A stretch of 17,444 nucleotides of DNA from Ruminococcus sp. UBA4321 (GCA_002393815.1 DGUB01000116.1:1-17444); one strand, 5' to 3'; positions 1 to 7,619 are shown, numbered from the stretch's first letter. The notes: generated by a model from the letters alone, not told the origin. Numbers and translations are program-made.

Positions 1-10
1 CCGTCCGGAG

Positions 11-361
11 TGACCAGACCTGTAAGCCGGGTTCTGTCGGGTACGGCAATTTATCTAGGCTTTGCGTCGCCGCAAAGCTCAAGCCGCCATTGCAGCCATG
101 TCCGCCGAGCCGGCGTTCAGACACGCTGCACCATAAGGCGTTGCATCGGATAGGGTTTACACGGCGGTACAGTCTCCTGCACCCCGGTGAGCTTTTACCT
201 CACCATTCCACCTGTGCCGCATGCGGAAGCACACGGCAGTTTCTTTTCTGCTGCACTTTCCCTAGGGTCGCCCCCGGCTGCCGTTAGCAGCTATCCTGCT
301 CTGTGATGCCCGGACTTTCCTCGTAAACCTGAAAAACGTTCACGCTGCCGTACAGTCTGCT
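11..361 (-). ncRNA. rnpB: RNase P RNA, bacterial type A
   Basis: This is the catalytic RNA of ribonuclease P, which removes 5' leaders from pre-tRNAs. On the minus strand the 5'-proximal core motif GAGGAAAGTCCGGGC is at 322-308 and the 3'-proximal core motif ACAGAACCCGGCTTA at 37-23. Helix P1 forms between about 352-359 and 15-23. P2 is an exact 8-bp pairing of 346-353 with 41-48. P3 appears very short. Segments at about 185-198 (GGTAAAAGCTCACC on the minus strand) and the CCTAGATAAATTGCC segment before the 3' core match the type A architecture. The ends are inferred from P1 and may be off by several bases; the mature RNA would be about 350 nt. The promoter directly upstream supports the 5' end. 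The short ORF at 90-287 on the opposite strand is an artefact of this structured RNA. Confidence 0.96.
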
Positions 362-369
362 CAAAAAAT

Positions 370-398
370 ATTATACCTGATTCCGGCAGATTTGTCAA
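370..398 (-). promoter_or_regulatory. Consensus sigma-A promoter of rnpB
   Basis: On the minus strand there is an exact TTGACA (398-393), a 17-bp spacer and an exact TATAAT (375-370). Transcription would start around 361-364, which agrees with the 5' end of RNase P RNA deduced from helix P1. A perfect promoter suits an abundant housekeeping RNA. Confidence 0.93.
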
Positions 399-419
399 GT
401 CTTTTTTTCTGCAAAACAC

Positions 420-448
420 TTGACATTTCCGGAAAAATATGCTATAAT
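420..448 (+). promoter_or_regulatory. Consensus sigma-A promoter, divergent from rnpB
   Basis: Exact TTGACA (420-425), 17-bp spacer and exact TATAAT (443-448), with a predicted start near 455. It lies back-to-back with the rnpB promoter: only 21 bp separate the two -35 hexamers. The first thing downstream is a hairpin terminator at 483-527, so its main product should be a short RNA. The next gene has its own promoter further downstream. Confidence 0.88.
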
Positions 449-454
449 AATAGA

Positions 455-527
455 AACCGTTTCATAGGGCTACTCCTTTCATAAAATCATCCCTGAAGAA
501 TTTTCAAAATTCAGGGGTGATTTTCTT
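455..527 (+). ncRNA. Candidate small RNA with anti-SD motif
   Basis: The unit is about 73 nt, bounded by a perfect promoter (420-448) and a strong intrinsic terminator (483-527). Only about 28 nt precede the hairpin. That single-stranded segment contains CTCCTTTC at 473-480, complementary to the Shine-Dalgarno type GAAAGGAG and nearly identical to the anti-SD tail of 16S rRNA. No ORF with a ribosome site fits inside. Known Firmicute small RNAs use C-rich unpaired segments to block ribosome binding sites, so a trans-acting antisense regulator is a reasonable inference. Alternatives are a leader with an attenuator for the gene starting at 614, or transcription insulation next to rnpB. I do not recognise the RNA family. 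Confidence 0.55.
483..527 (+). terminator. Intrinsic terminator of the short RNA
   Basis: A 15-bp stem pairs 483-497 with 510-524, with a single G-U pair (490/517) and a 12-nt loop. It is followed by TTTTCTTATTT. The stem contains a CCCTGAA/TTCAGGG core. It ends about 20 bp before the -35 of the next promoter, so it separates the short transcript from the dockerin gene. Confidence 0.87.
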
Positions 528-547
528 ATTTGGGTAAAATTATGACA

Positions 548-576
548 TTGACAACGGTTTTCTCTTATGCTATAAT
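548..576 (+). promoter_or_regulatory. Consensus sigma-A promoter of the dockerin gene
   Basis: Exact TTGACA (548-553), 17-bp spacer and exact TATAAT (571-576), giving a start near 583 and a roughly 30-nt leader. The promoter lies inside the upstream extension of the reading frame, which shows that translation starts at the ATG at 614 and not at the TTG at 530. It shares the string TATGCTATAATAA with the promoter at 420-448. Confidence 0.9.
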
Positions 577-613
577 AAAAATATATCAGAATCCAGAAAA
601 GAGGTTATTTTTT

Positions 614-1942
614 ATGCATAAAATTTTCAGCAGAAGTGTTTCTGTGCTTCTGTGTCTTTCCTGTCTGACAGCTGTTCCGGCGAAAGCCGTTTACACCAGT
701 CCGGATGAAATTACAGTCACGCTCCGCGCCATGGAAGGCGGCTATATTCCGGCAGACAATGTACACAAAATCTATGTCAGCCCGGAACAAGCCAAAAGCG
801 GAAATCTTCTGCATTTCGGTATTTTTTTCGAGACTGACCCGGCAGCTGCTGATATTTCCAATCTTTCTGTCGGTTTGGAATGTGAAGATATTCTGTTCAC
901 AAAATCCGGTTTTCTGAACCCTGTCAATTATGCTTACAGTGAGGAAAAAGAATTCACACATACTGACGGGAATGTTTATTCTTCCAGATTCAAGCCCTAC
1001 TGTTTCGGACGCATCAATATGATGGGAAGCTATGAAACAGGTGCATTTTTATTCCAGACCAATATTACGGAACATTCCCTGATTTCTACATGGAACTATG
1101 ATTTAGGCAACCTGGATGAAAACGGAAACAAGATTTTCACAGCGTTCTTTTTCGGGGATGCTTCTGACTCTTACAGTTTTCTGGAATTCAATATGGAAAT
1201 TCCGGAAGGAACACCAGCCGGAACTTATCCTGTCAGCTTTGTCACCAATGAAGCCAATATCACAGAAAGAGGTTCTACTTATATCGGCAGTGACAACAGC
1301 ATTCCCAATGAAGAAAAACCCGGAACATATATCAGCATTTATCATCATATCGTTCCGGCAGTACAGGGGGCTGAAATCATCATTGCTGACAAAAACCCGG
1401 AAACAGAAACCGATATTGCACCGGTTTTCCGGTACGCTTACGATGAAACGCCTTTTTCTGTACAGGACTTTCCGGCGGAAACCGTGCTTTCCTATGGCGG
1501 TGATTCCCTGACATTCCAGACTGACAGCCTTCTGGAAATTTTTGAAGCCGGATGTCCGGCAGACAGAACCGTCACAGAACCTGTCACACTCCGTTCAGAA
1601 TTATCACTTTCCGGAACGCCCGTACAGGACAGTCAGGGCGACCCGGCTGCACTGGAATACCGTATCGGTCTGAAAGGAGATGCCAACTGTGACGGCAATG
1701 TGGATGCTTCAGATGCTTCTCTTATACTGACTTATGCTGCCCTGACCGGCTCCGGCGGAGAAGCTTCCCTGACAGGCGAAGACCAGACCACAGTCACAGA
1801 ACAGTTTGCTTTCTTCCTCGCCGATACTGATACCGAAGGCGCAGAAAATGCCGTTCTGGATGCTTCTGACGCTTCCCGGATTCTGACATATGCGGCTCTG
1901 AAAGGTGCAGGTGACGAACCCGACTGGAGTAAAATCCTGTAA
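614..1942 (+). CDS. Secreted dockerin type I protein
   Basis: A secreted protein of 442 residues. Residues 1-25 form a signal peptide (positive start, hydrophobic core with LLCLSCL, AKA cleavage site). Residues of about 30-270 look like an all-beta ectodomain; a segment with IPEGTPAGTYPVSF recalls the cohesin/carbohydrate-binding beta-sandwich class, but I cannot assign a family. The C-terminus (about 352-432) is a type I dockerin. Its first repeat GDANCDGNVDASDASLIL has the calcium-loop acidic spacing; the second has VLDASDASRILTYAAL with a poorer calcium loop. The repeats share DASDAS-x-ILTYAAL and are separated by an unusually long linker. Dockerins plug proteins into cohesin-bearing scaffoldins, so this is probably a cellulosome or cell-surface component. 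No catalytic motif is recognised. The start at 614 has GAGG upstream and a consensus promoter. No clear terminator follows. Confidence 0.85.
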   Translation: MHKIFSRSVSVLLCLSCLTAVPAKAVYTSPDEITVTLRAMEGGYIPADNVHKIYVSPEQAKSGNLLHFGIFFETDPAAADISNLSVGLECEDILFTKSGFLNPVNYAYSEEKEFTHTDGNVYSSRFKPYCFGRINMMGSYETGAFLFQTNITEHSLISTWNYDLGNLDENGNKIFTAFFFGDASDSYSFLEFNMEIPEGTPAGTYPVSFVTNEANITERGSTYIGSDNSIPNEEKPGTYISIYHHIVPAVQGAEIIIADKNPETETDIAPVFRYAYDETPFSVQDFPAETVLSYGGDSLTFQTDSLLEIFEAGCPADRTVTEPVTLRSELSLSGTPVQDSQGDPAALEYRIGLKGDANCDGNVDASDASLILTYAALTGSGGEASLTGEDQTTVTEQFAFFLADTDTEGAENAVLDASDASRILTYAALKGAGDEPDWSKIL

Positions 1943-1989
1943 TTTTCTTTTACCTGTTTTTTACCTTGCTTTTTGCAAACTATCACAGA

Positions 1990-2017
1990 ACGAACATATT
2001 CGTCCTGTATAATACAG
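1990..2017 (+). promoter_or_regulatory. Putative promoter with two palindromes
   Basis: Two inverted repeats sit next to each other upstream of the lipoprotein gene: ACGAA-CATA-TTCGT (1990-2003) and CTGTAT-A-ATACAG (2005-2017). A TATAAT at 2008-2013 lies wholly inside the second palindrome. No good -35 is seen at the right distance, so the promoter may need an activator, or the palindromes may be operators for a repressor. The region is otherwise the only candidate promoter in the 1943-2084 gap. Confidence 0.45.
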
Positions 2018-2084
2018 AACATAGAGAGATAAAAAATCAACAATCAGCACGGAATTGGGTATCTTAAAGAAAGCGGTGCATTTT

Positions 2085-4346
2085 ATGTTCAATAACAGAA
2101 AAAATAATCTGAAAAAAATAAACAGCATGTTCGCAGCAGCAGCGGCTTTTGCGCTTCTGGTAACAGGATGCGGCACTTCCGCTCCGGAAGATTCCAGTTC
2201 CGTTGCAGAGGAAAAAATAGCAGAACTGACTTCCAGTCTGACAGATGAAACTTCCGGTCAGGCAGATGACAGTTCCAGTGCAGATGCTGCCACGGCTTCT
2301 GCGGTCAGCAATCTGACAGTTCCCGAAAATGTCCCCTATTCGACAGATGTCAGCAGTCTGTTCACAGAACGCGATTTAAGAACCGATTATGAAATTACTT
2401 CTTCCATCAATCTGGATGAAGTGACTGATTCCGTTCTGACTATCACACAGGCAGGTATTTATGAACTTACCGGAACACTGAAAGACGGACAGATTCGCAT
2501 TAACTCAGAAGATAAAGTTCAGATTGTTCTGAATAATGCCAATATCAGCTGTTCTTCCGGCTCTGCGATTTATATCGAAAACGCAAAGAAAGCCTTTATC
2601 ACTCTGGCAGACGGCTCAGTCAACACCGTTTCTGACGGCACAGGCTATTCGAGCGATACCGTTTCCGGTGCAGCCATCTACAGTTCCGACAGCCTGACCA
2701 TTAACGGCTCCGGCTCTCTGACCATCAACGGCAATGAAGATGAAGGCATTACTGCCAAGGATGAATTAACCATCACAGGCGGAACAATTACTGTCAATGC
2801 TGTCGGCAACGGCATCAAGGGTAAAGATTCAGTCGCCGTCTATGACGGAACATTTCATATCACCTCCGGCGGTACAGGTCTGAAATCCAGCAATGCTGTT
2901 GATGAAGGCAAAGGCTTCGTCTATATCCGGAACGGCAGTTTCACAATTGACGCTCAGGGCGACGGCATTCAGGCTGAAACAGAACTCATCATCGAAAACG
3001 GTACGTTCGATATCACTTCCGGCGGCGGTACTGCTAACGCCGAAACAAAGCATAATGACGATTTTGGCAGCGGTTTCGGTCGCGGCGGATGGGACAATAC
3101 AGAAACTTCTGAAACCACAGAAGAAGATACCGTCAGCATCAAAGGCGTGAAAGCCGGAACAATGCTCTACATCTCTGGCGGAACTCTCTCCCTGAATACT
3201 GCTGATGATGCCCTGCATTCCAACGGCAGTCTGTACCTTGCAGGCGGTGAATTCAACATTTCCGCAGGTGACAAGGGCATTCATGCCGATACAGAACTCA
3301 CCATTTCAGACGGCAGTATCACGATTGCACAGTCTTATGAAGGCATTGAAGCAGCAGATATTCTTGTTTCCGGCGGTACTGTTATCCTGAATTCTTCTGA
3401 TGACGGTTTCAACGCAAGCGACGGCTCTGACCAGGGCGCACGCGGTGACGCAGTCAACTGTTCCCTCGAAATCTCCGGCGGTTATGTCTATGTCAATGCC
3501 AACGGCGACGGACTCGATTCCAATGGAAAATTAACTGTCAGCGGCGGAACAGTTCTTGTCGATGGTTCTACCAATGACGGAAACGGCGCACTCGATTCCA
3601 ATAACGGCATTACCGTGACAGGCGGTTTCCTGATTGCTGCCGGAAATTCCGGCATGGCTGAATATCCGGATGATGCTTCTCAGAACGTGATTGTCATCAC
3701 TCTGGATAATTACCAGAATGAGGAAACACTTGTTACTCTCTGTGATGAAAACGGCACTGAAATCATCAGTTTTGCACCTTCCAAGAAATTCAATTCCGTG
3801 GTTGTCAGCAGTGATGCTCTGGAATCCGGAAAAACTTATACACTTTATCTGGGCGGTACTTCTTCCGCTGATTCCGAAAACGGCTTATACACAGCCGGTT
3901 CTTATCAGAATGACGGCACAGAATCCGGTTCTGTCACCCTCGAAGATTCTGTCAGCTTTATCGGCACAGCGAAAAGCATGGGCATGATGGGCGGCGGAGG
4001 ATTCGGCGGCGGTCACATGGGCGGCGGTCAGCCCGGCAATATGGAACTTCCCACTGACGAAAACGGAGATTTCACCATGCCCGAAAATATGGAACTTCCT
4101 ACCGACGAAAACGGAAACGTCACTATGCCCGAAGATTTCGACCCCTCTCAGATGCAGGGCGGCGGAATGGGCGGTTTCCCCGGCGGTCAGATACCTGACG
4201 GCATGGAACTCCCTACTGATGAAAACGGCGAAATCGACCGTTCTCAGATGAAAGGCGGCAGAGGTATGAAAGGCAAGCCCAGCAGTGATTTCAATCCTGA
4301 CGGCGCACCGGATGCCGCTCCCGGCGGAGAAATACAGAACAGCTGA
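2085..4346 (+). CDS. Cthe_2159-like carbohydrate-binding lipoprotein
   Basis: A surface lipoprotein of 753 residues. The signal peptide ends in a lipobox (V-T-G-C29), followed by a Ser/Asp/Thr-rich linker to about residue 90. The body consists of many short turns such as SGGTITVNA, NGNEDEGITAKDELTITGG and NGIKGKDSV, the right-handed beta-helix pattern of the Cthe_2159 family (Pfam carbohydrate-binding domain, a cellulose/pectate-binding protein of Clostridium thermocellum). The last 110 residues are low complexity: Gly/Met-rich stretches (MGGGGFGGGHMGGG) and three copies of MELPTDENG. The likely role is binding plant polysaccharide at the cell surface, consistent with the dockerin protein upstream. 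The ATG at 2085 is preferred over the TTG at 2055, because it starts just before the Lys/Arg-rich signal region and has a weak GGTG upstream. Transcription ends at the hairpin at 4407-4444. Confidence 0.85.
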   Translation: MFNNRKNNLKKINSMFAAAAAFALLVTGCGTSAPEDSSSVAEEKIAELTSSLTDETSGQADDSSSADAATASAVSNLTVPENVPYSTDVSSLFTERDLRTDYEITSSINLDEVTDSVLTITQAGIYELTGTLKDGQIRINSEDKVQIVLNNANISCSSGSAIYIENAKKAFITLADGSVNTVSDGTGYSSDTVSGAAIYSSDSLTINGSGSLTINGNEDEGITAKDELTITGGTITVNAVGNGIKGKDSVAVYDGTFHITSGGTGLKSSNAVDEGKGFVYIRNGSFTIDAQGDGIQAETELIIENGTFDITSGGGTANAETKHNDDFGSGFGRGGWDNTETSETTEEDTVSIKGVKAGTMLYISGGTLSLNTADDALHSNGSLYLAGGEFNISAGDKGIHADTELTISDGSITIAQSYEGIEAADILVSGGTVILNSSDDGFNASDGSDQGARGDAVNCSLEISGGYVYVNANGDGLDSNGKLTVSGGTVLVDGSTNDGNGALDSNNGITVTGGFLIAAGNSGMAEYPDDASQNVIVITLDNYQNEETLVTLCDENGTEIISFAPSKKFNSVVVSSDALESGKTYTLYLGGTSSADSENGLYTAGSYQNDGTESGSVTLEDSVSFIGTAKSMGMMGGGGFGGGHMGGGQPGNMELPTDENGDFTMPENMELPTDENGNVTMPEDFDPSQMQGGGMGGFPGGQIPDGMELPTDENGEIDRSQMKGGRGMKGKPSSDFNPDGAPDAAPGGEIQNS
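4041..4229 (+). repeat. Three MELPTDENG coding repeats
   Basis: The same 27-nt unit, encoding MELPTDENG, begins at 4041, 4089 and 4203 inside the lipoprotein gene. The copies differ mainly at synonymous sites (for example CCCACTGACGAA, CCTACCGACGAA, CCTACTGATGAA). Spacing is unequal (48 and 114 nt), with Gly/Met-rich text in the larger gap. Synonymous divergence suggests the peptide is kept by selection and is not a recent slippage product. Confidence 0.8.
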
Positions 4347-4406
4347 TTTCCCCGGTTTTAAACAGCAATCTTCTTCATAATAGATACCCTTTCAAACAGA
4401 TACCAA

Positions 4407-4444
4407 AAAACAGGAACAGTCCGGAAACGGGCTGTTCCTGTTTT
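4407..4444. terminator. Bidirectional intrinsic terminator
   Basis: A 17-bp stem pairs 4407-4423 with 4428-4444 (one G-U pair) around a GAAA tetraloop (4424-4427). The stem ends in A4 on the left and T4 on the right, with six A residues in all at 4405-4410, so U-tracts form on either strand. It lies between the convergent lipoprotein gene (stop at 4346, plus) and VWA gene (stop at 4448, minus) and should serve both. Confidence 0.94.
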
Positions 4445-4447
4445 ATA

Positions 4448-6502
4448 TCACTGTTGTTCCAGCATCATCAGGCGGAGCGTGAGTTCATCTTTGAGGACTT
4501 TCGGCAGACTATAGACGTTTCTGTAACCGTCATTGTTAATAATCAGCCATTCTTTTTCGTCTGTGATGACAATCGTCAGACCGTAACTCTTGAATACTTC
4601 TCCGGAATCGCTGAATGTCAGCATTTTGCCGTCTTTTTCGTAAGCATCCAGATAAGAAATATCTACATAAGTTCCGGACTGCTGTGCCTGCGATTCGATA
4701 AGTCCGTCAGGCACTTCATCCAGAGCAGAACCGGAATTCAGATACATTTCGGCAAGCGTCACAAAGCTTTTCTGGTCGGAGAGTTCAACCTGATTTCCCT
4801 GATAATAGGCTGTCATGGTGAAGTCATATCCGGCAGATGCGGCAGTATTCCGTGTTTCATCCGGATTCTGCGGATTTTCTTCCTGCGGCGGAATTGTTTC
4901 CGGAACGGGAGCATTTTCCTGACTTACAGATTCCGGAAGCAGTCCTGCCTGATAAGCTTCATCAACAAGTTCCGTAAACTGCATTTTATATTCGTCCTGC
5001 ATATCGCTCTGGCTCAGCAGCTGCTGAATCTGTAAATAGCTTGCAGTTCCGGCATACTGGCTGTTTCTCAGGAGCATTCCGAATTCTGTCACAGCGGCGG
5101 CAAAGGATTCATTTTTCTGCATCTGGTCAGACCAGCTGGAAGATTTCAGGATTTCAAAGTCTTTATACAGACTTTGGTCGCCGTCAGGAGCTTTATATCT
5201 CATAGCAAGTTTCAGAAGATTATCCGCTTCTGATTCCGCCGGAACAATTTCATATAAAGCCGTTACGGAATGCCCTGCACCGATTTCTCCGGCATCGACT
5301 TTATCATTATTGAAATCTTCGTTGGCAAGTACTCTGTTTTCATAGCCAATCAGACGATAACTCTGCACAGTGTCCGGATTGAATTCAAGCTGTAACTTGA
5401 CATCTTTCGCCACGGTGTAGAGCGTTCCGCCCATCTCCTGCACGAGAACTTTCTTTGCTTCGAGTTCGCTGTCGATATAGGCATAATTGCCGTTTCCGTT
5501 ATCGGCAAGAGTTTCGAGTTTTTCGTCTTTCAGATTGCCATACCCGAATCCTAACACGGACAGGTGTACACCTGTATCACGTTCTTTTTCAACGAGAGTT
5601 TTCAGTTCTTCGGCAGAAGAGACACCGACATTCAAATCGCCGTCAGTCGCGAGCAGAACTCTGTTATTGCCGCCCTGAATGAAATATTTTTCTGCAATCT
5701 GATAAGCCATCTTGATTCCGGCTTCTCCGGCGGTGGAGCCGCTTGCTTCCAGATTGTTGATAGCATTGACAATTGTTTCTGTATCATTTCCGGCTGCGCC
5801 TTCCAGTACAACGGATTCATATCCGGCATAAGTCACGATGGAAACGCGGTCATTCTCATTAAGATTTTCGGCAAGCATATTGACAGCTTTCTGCACCAGT
5901 CCGAGACGGTCTTCCCCGTACATAGAACCGCTGACATCAATCAGAAATACCAGATTCATCGGCGCACGGGTGCTTAAATCAATCTTATCTGCCTGCAAGC
6001 CTATCAGCATCAGCTGATTATCCGGATTCCAGGGGCAGGAACTCAGTTCGGTGGTAACGGAAAACGGCGAATCATCTTCCGGAACGGGATAATCATAATT
6101 AAAATAATTAATCATTTCTTCGATTCTGACTGCCTGCGGAATATTCTCATAATATCCGTCCTGAATCATTCTTCTGACGTTCGCATAAGAAGCCGTATCG
6201 ACATCAATTGAGAATGTGCTTGTCGGTTCATCGGCAGTACTGATAAAGCCGTTTTCGACAATCTGAGCGTATTCTTCGGTATTATAATCATATTCTTCGC
6301 CGCCTTCTTCGTAAGCGGCTTCGGCATCAGCGGACTGCTGATAAGCCGGAGAACCGCCGGCAGCATCAGATTTTGCAATGCCGTTTTCTGCACGGCTGTA
6401 GTTTGCCGTATAGCTTTCATCGGAACTTCCGCCGCATGCGGCATAGAATACGGCTGTCAGGCATACTGCCATGAATAACGCTGTTTTTCTGAATTTTTTC
6501 AT
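4448..6502 (-). CDS. YfbK-family VWA-domain lipoprotein
   Basis: A surface lipoprotein of 684 residues, last gene of the minus operon. The signal peptide has a lipobox (Y-A-A-C23), followed by an acidic linker. Residues of about 78-165 match the N-terminal domain found before VWA in the YfbK family (TFSIDVDTASYANVRRM; IEEMINYF). The VWA domain spans about 182-350 with a complete metal-ion-dependent adhesion site: D189-x-S191-x-S193, T257 and D287. Residues of about 365-525 are the YfbK C-terminal domain. A Pro/Glu/Asn-rich linker (530-555) then leads to an extra 130-residue domain that I do not recognise. An intact MIDAS implies metal-dependent ligand binding; the partner is unknown. The start has an excellent ribosome site (AAGGAGG, 7 nt spacing). 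YfbK-type proteins often occur beside ECF sigma factors, as here, suggesting the protein works with the sigma/anti-sigma pair. It begins 19 nt after the previous gene. Confidence 0.88.
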   Translation of the reverse strand: MKKFRKTALFMAVCLTAVFYAACGGSSDESYTANYSRAENGIAKSDAAGGSPAYQQSADAEAAYEEGGEEYDYNTEEYAQIVENGFISTADEPTSTFSIDVDTASYANVRRMIQDGYYENIPQAVRIEEMINYFNYDYPVPEDDSPFSVTTELSSCPWNPDNQLMLIGLQADKIDLSTRAPMNLVFLIDVSGSMYGEDRLGLVQKAVNMLAENLNENDRVSIVTYAGYESVVLEGAAGNDTETIVNAINNLEASGSTAGEAGIKMAYQIAEKYFIQGGNNRVLLATDGDLNVGVSSAEELKTLVEKERDTGVHLSVLGFGYGNLKDEKLETLADNGNGNYAYIDSELEAKKVLVQEMGGTLYTVAKDVKLQLEFNPDTVQSYRLIGYENRVLANEDFNNDKVDAGEIGAGHSVTALYEIVPAESEADNLLKLAMRYKAPDGDQSLYKDFEILKSSSWSDQMQKNESFAAAVTEFGMLLRNSQYAGTASYLQIQQLLSQSDMQDEYKMQFTELVDEAYQAGLLPESVSQENAPVPETIPPQEENPQNPDETRNTAASAGYDFTMTAYYQGNQVELSDQKSFVTLAEMYLNSGSALDEVPDGLIESQAQQSGTYVDISYLDAYEKDGKMLTFSDSGEVFKSYGLTIVITDEKEWLIINNDGYRNVYSLPKVLKDELTLRLMMLEQQ

Positions 6503-6521
6503 AATAATTCCTCCTTAAGAA

Positions 6522-7601
6522 TCAATACTTGATGAATGTAAAATAAAACTTTTCATCCGGATGAACCGGGAATGTTACGATATCATAAAGATATTTTTCA
6601 TCACTGTAGATGAAGGGCGAACGGGATTCTGCTGTATATTCCGTACCTCTGCACACTGCAAGCCAGGCATGTCTCTCATAATCGGAAATTTCTGATTTCG
6701 GAATCCAGACAACGACGGAACAGTCTTTCGCGCTTCCGATTGCATAGGCTTTAGATGCGAATTTTGCTTTTTTCTCTTTTCCGATTTCCCAGCTGGAAAT
6801 GTCATCCGGAACAGTTTCAGAGACAGTAACATCTTCCGGATTTCCGTCAACTACATAATAATAAAAAGAATCAAAACTGCCAATCTGATAAGTATGATAT
6901 TGACTTTCTGCTTTCGTGAACAGATAGGTACTGTCCGCAAAGACGGCATTTTCACTTTCTGCTGACAGAAAGCCGTTCTGTAAATCTTCCTCTGAACGAT
7001 AAGAAATAAACTGTATCTTATTTTTCTCATTCTGAAAGAAGGGTTTCAAATCCTCCTGCCGAGTTTCAAGCGGCGTTAAATCTGTACTGACATACTGTAC
7101 AGTGATTGTACTTTGCAGAGAGTTCAGGAAATCCTGAATATTTGTGCCGTCGAAATATCCGCTGTACAGGTTATCGCTTTCTTCTTTGGAAAGATTGGAA
7201 TTCAGTTCTGTGCTTTCCAGTACAGCCGAATGCACTCCCGGCAGAAGCGCTTCGCACTGCTCCTGAATGAAGGCTTCCAAATCTTCTTTCTGATAGCTGT
7301 CTAATCCTTCGTGATTCGGTTGACTGCCGTCAATATAGACTTTAAATGCTCTGTCCTGATATTTCATATTCACCAGAACTGTTGAAAGCGGTTCAGACCC
7401 TATCCACATAGGACGGCGTTCCTGTTTAGTATCAGTGACTTCGGCATCAATGCCGTATTTTTGTAGGATATAATCTTTTGCGTTCTGCTCGGCGGTCTGC
7501 ACCCATTGTTTGTTAAGCTTCTTCTGTTCGGCATCATCACAGCCGCAGAACAGTACTGGACTCGCACACAGCAGAATCAGAATCCTGTTTCTTAATTTCA
7601 T
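6522..7601 (-). CDS. Predicted lipoprotein, paralogue of upstream gene
   Basis: A protein of 359 residues that I cannot assign to a named family. Its N-terminus is a signal peptide ending F-C-G-C (Cys at about 21), a slightly unusual lipobox with Cys at -2. It then aligns along its length with the product of the gene before it: AQNAKDYILQKYG against QNAQAYIQEKYG, VNMKYQDRAFKVYIDG against VRMQYQDKSFDVGIDG, DGNPEDVTVSETVPDDIS against DGTPEDVVISETEPDDIS, IPKSEIS, and HPDEKFYFTFIKY against YPDEEFYFLYLK. The pair therefore arose by tandem duplication. The mature part should face outward from the membrane. The ribosome site AAAGG lies about 8 nt before the ATG. It belongs to the sigma-factor operon, probably as an envelope sensor or structural partner of the VWA lipoprotein; that role is inference. 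Confidence 0.75.
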   Translation of the reverse strand: MKLRNRILILLCASPVLFCGCDDAEQKKLNKQWVQTAEQNAKDYILQKYGIDAEVTDTKQERRPMWIGSEPLSTVLVNMKYQDRAFKVYIDGSQPNHEGLDSYQKEDLEAFIQEQCEALLPGVHSAVLESTELNSNLSKEESDNLYSGYFDGTNIQDFLNSLQSTITVQYVSTDLTPLETRQEDLKPFFQNEKNKIQFISYRSEEDLQNGFLSAESENAVFADSTYLFTKAESQYHTYQIGSFDSFYYYVVDGNPEDVTVSETVPDDISSWEIGKEKKAKFASKAYAIGSAKDCSVVVWIPKSEISDYERHAWLAVCRGTEYTAESRSPFIYSDEKYLYDIVTFPVHPDEKFYFTFIKY

Positions 7602-7619
7602 AAATTCGCCTTTCTGAAT

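Noticed and set aside
90..287. 65-residue plus-strand ORF
   Set aside because: It lies wholly within the RNase P RNA on the opposite strand; the coding appearance is a by-product of the structured RNA.
455..527. tracrRNA-like resemblance (GGGCTACTCC before a hairpin terminator recalls the nexus of type II tracrRNAs)
   Set aside because: There is no long anti-repeat, no CRISPR array and no cas gene in the window; the similarity is too short to support the call.
530..613. N-terminal extension of the dockerin protein from the TTG at 530
   Set aside because: A perfect promoter (548-576) lies inside it, and the signal peptide begins at the ATG at 614, which has a GAGG site.
1990..2003. LexA/DinR-type SOS box
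   Set aside because: Firmicute LexA sites are CGAAC-N4-GTTCG; here the repeat is CGAA-CATA-TTCG, two bases shorter, and the downstream gene is not a DNA repair gene.
4454..5977. Plus-strand ORFs of 193 and 137 residues opposite the VWA gene
   Set aside because: They are antisense shadows of a strongly supported gene with complete VWA motifs.
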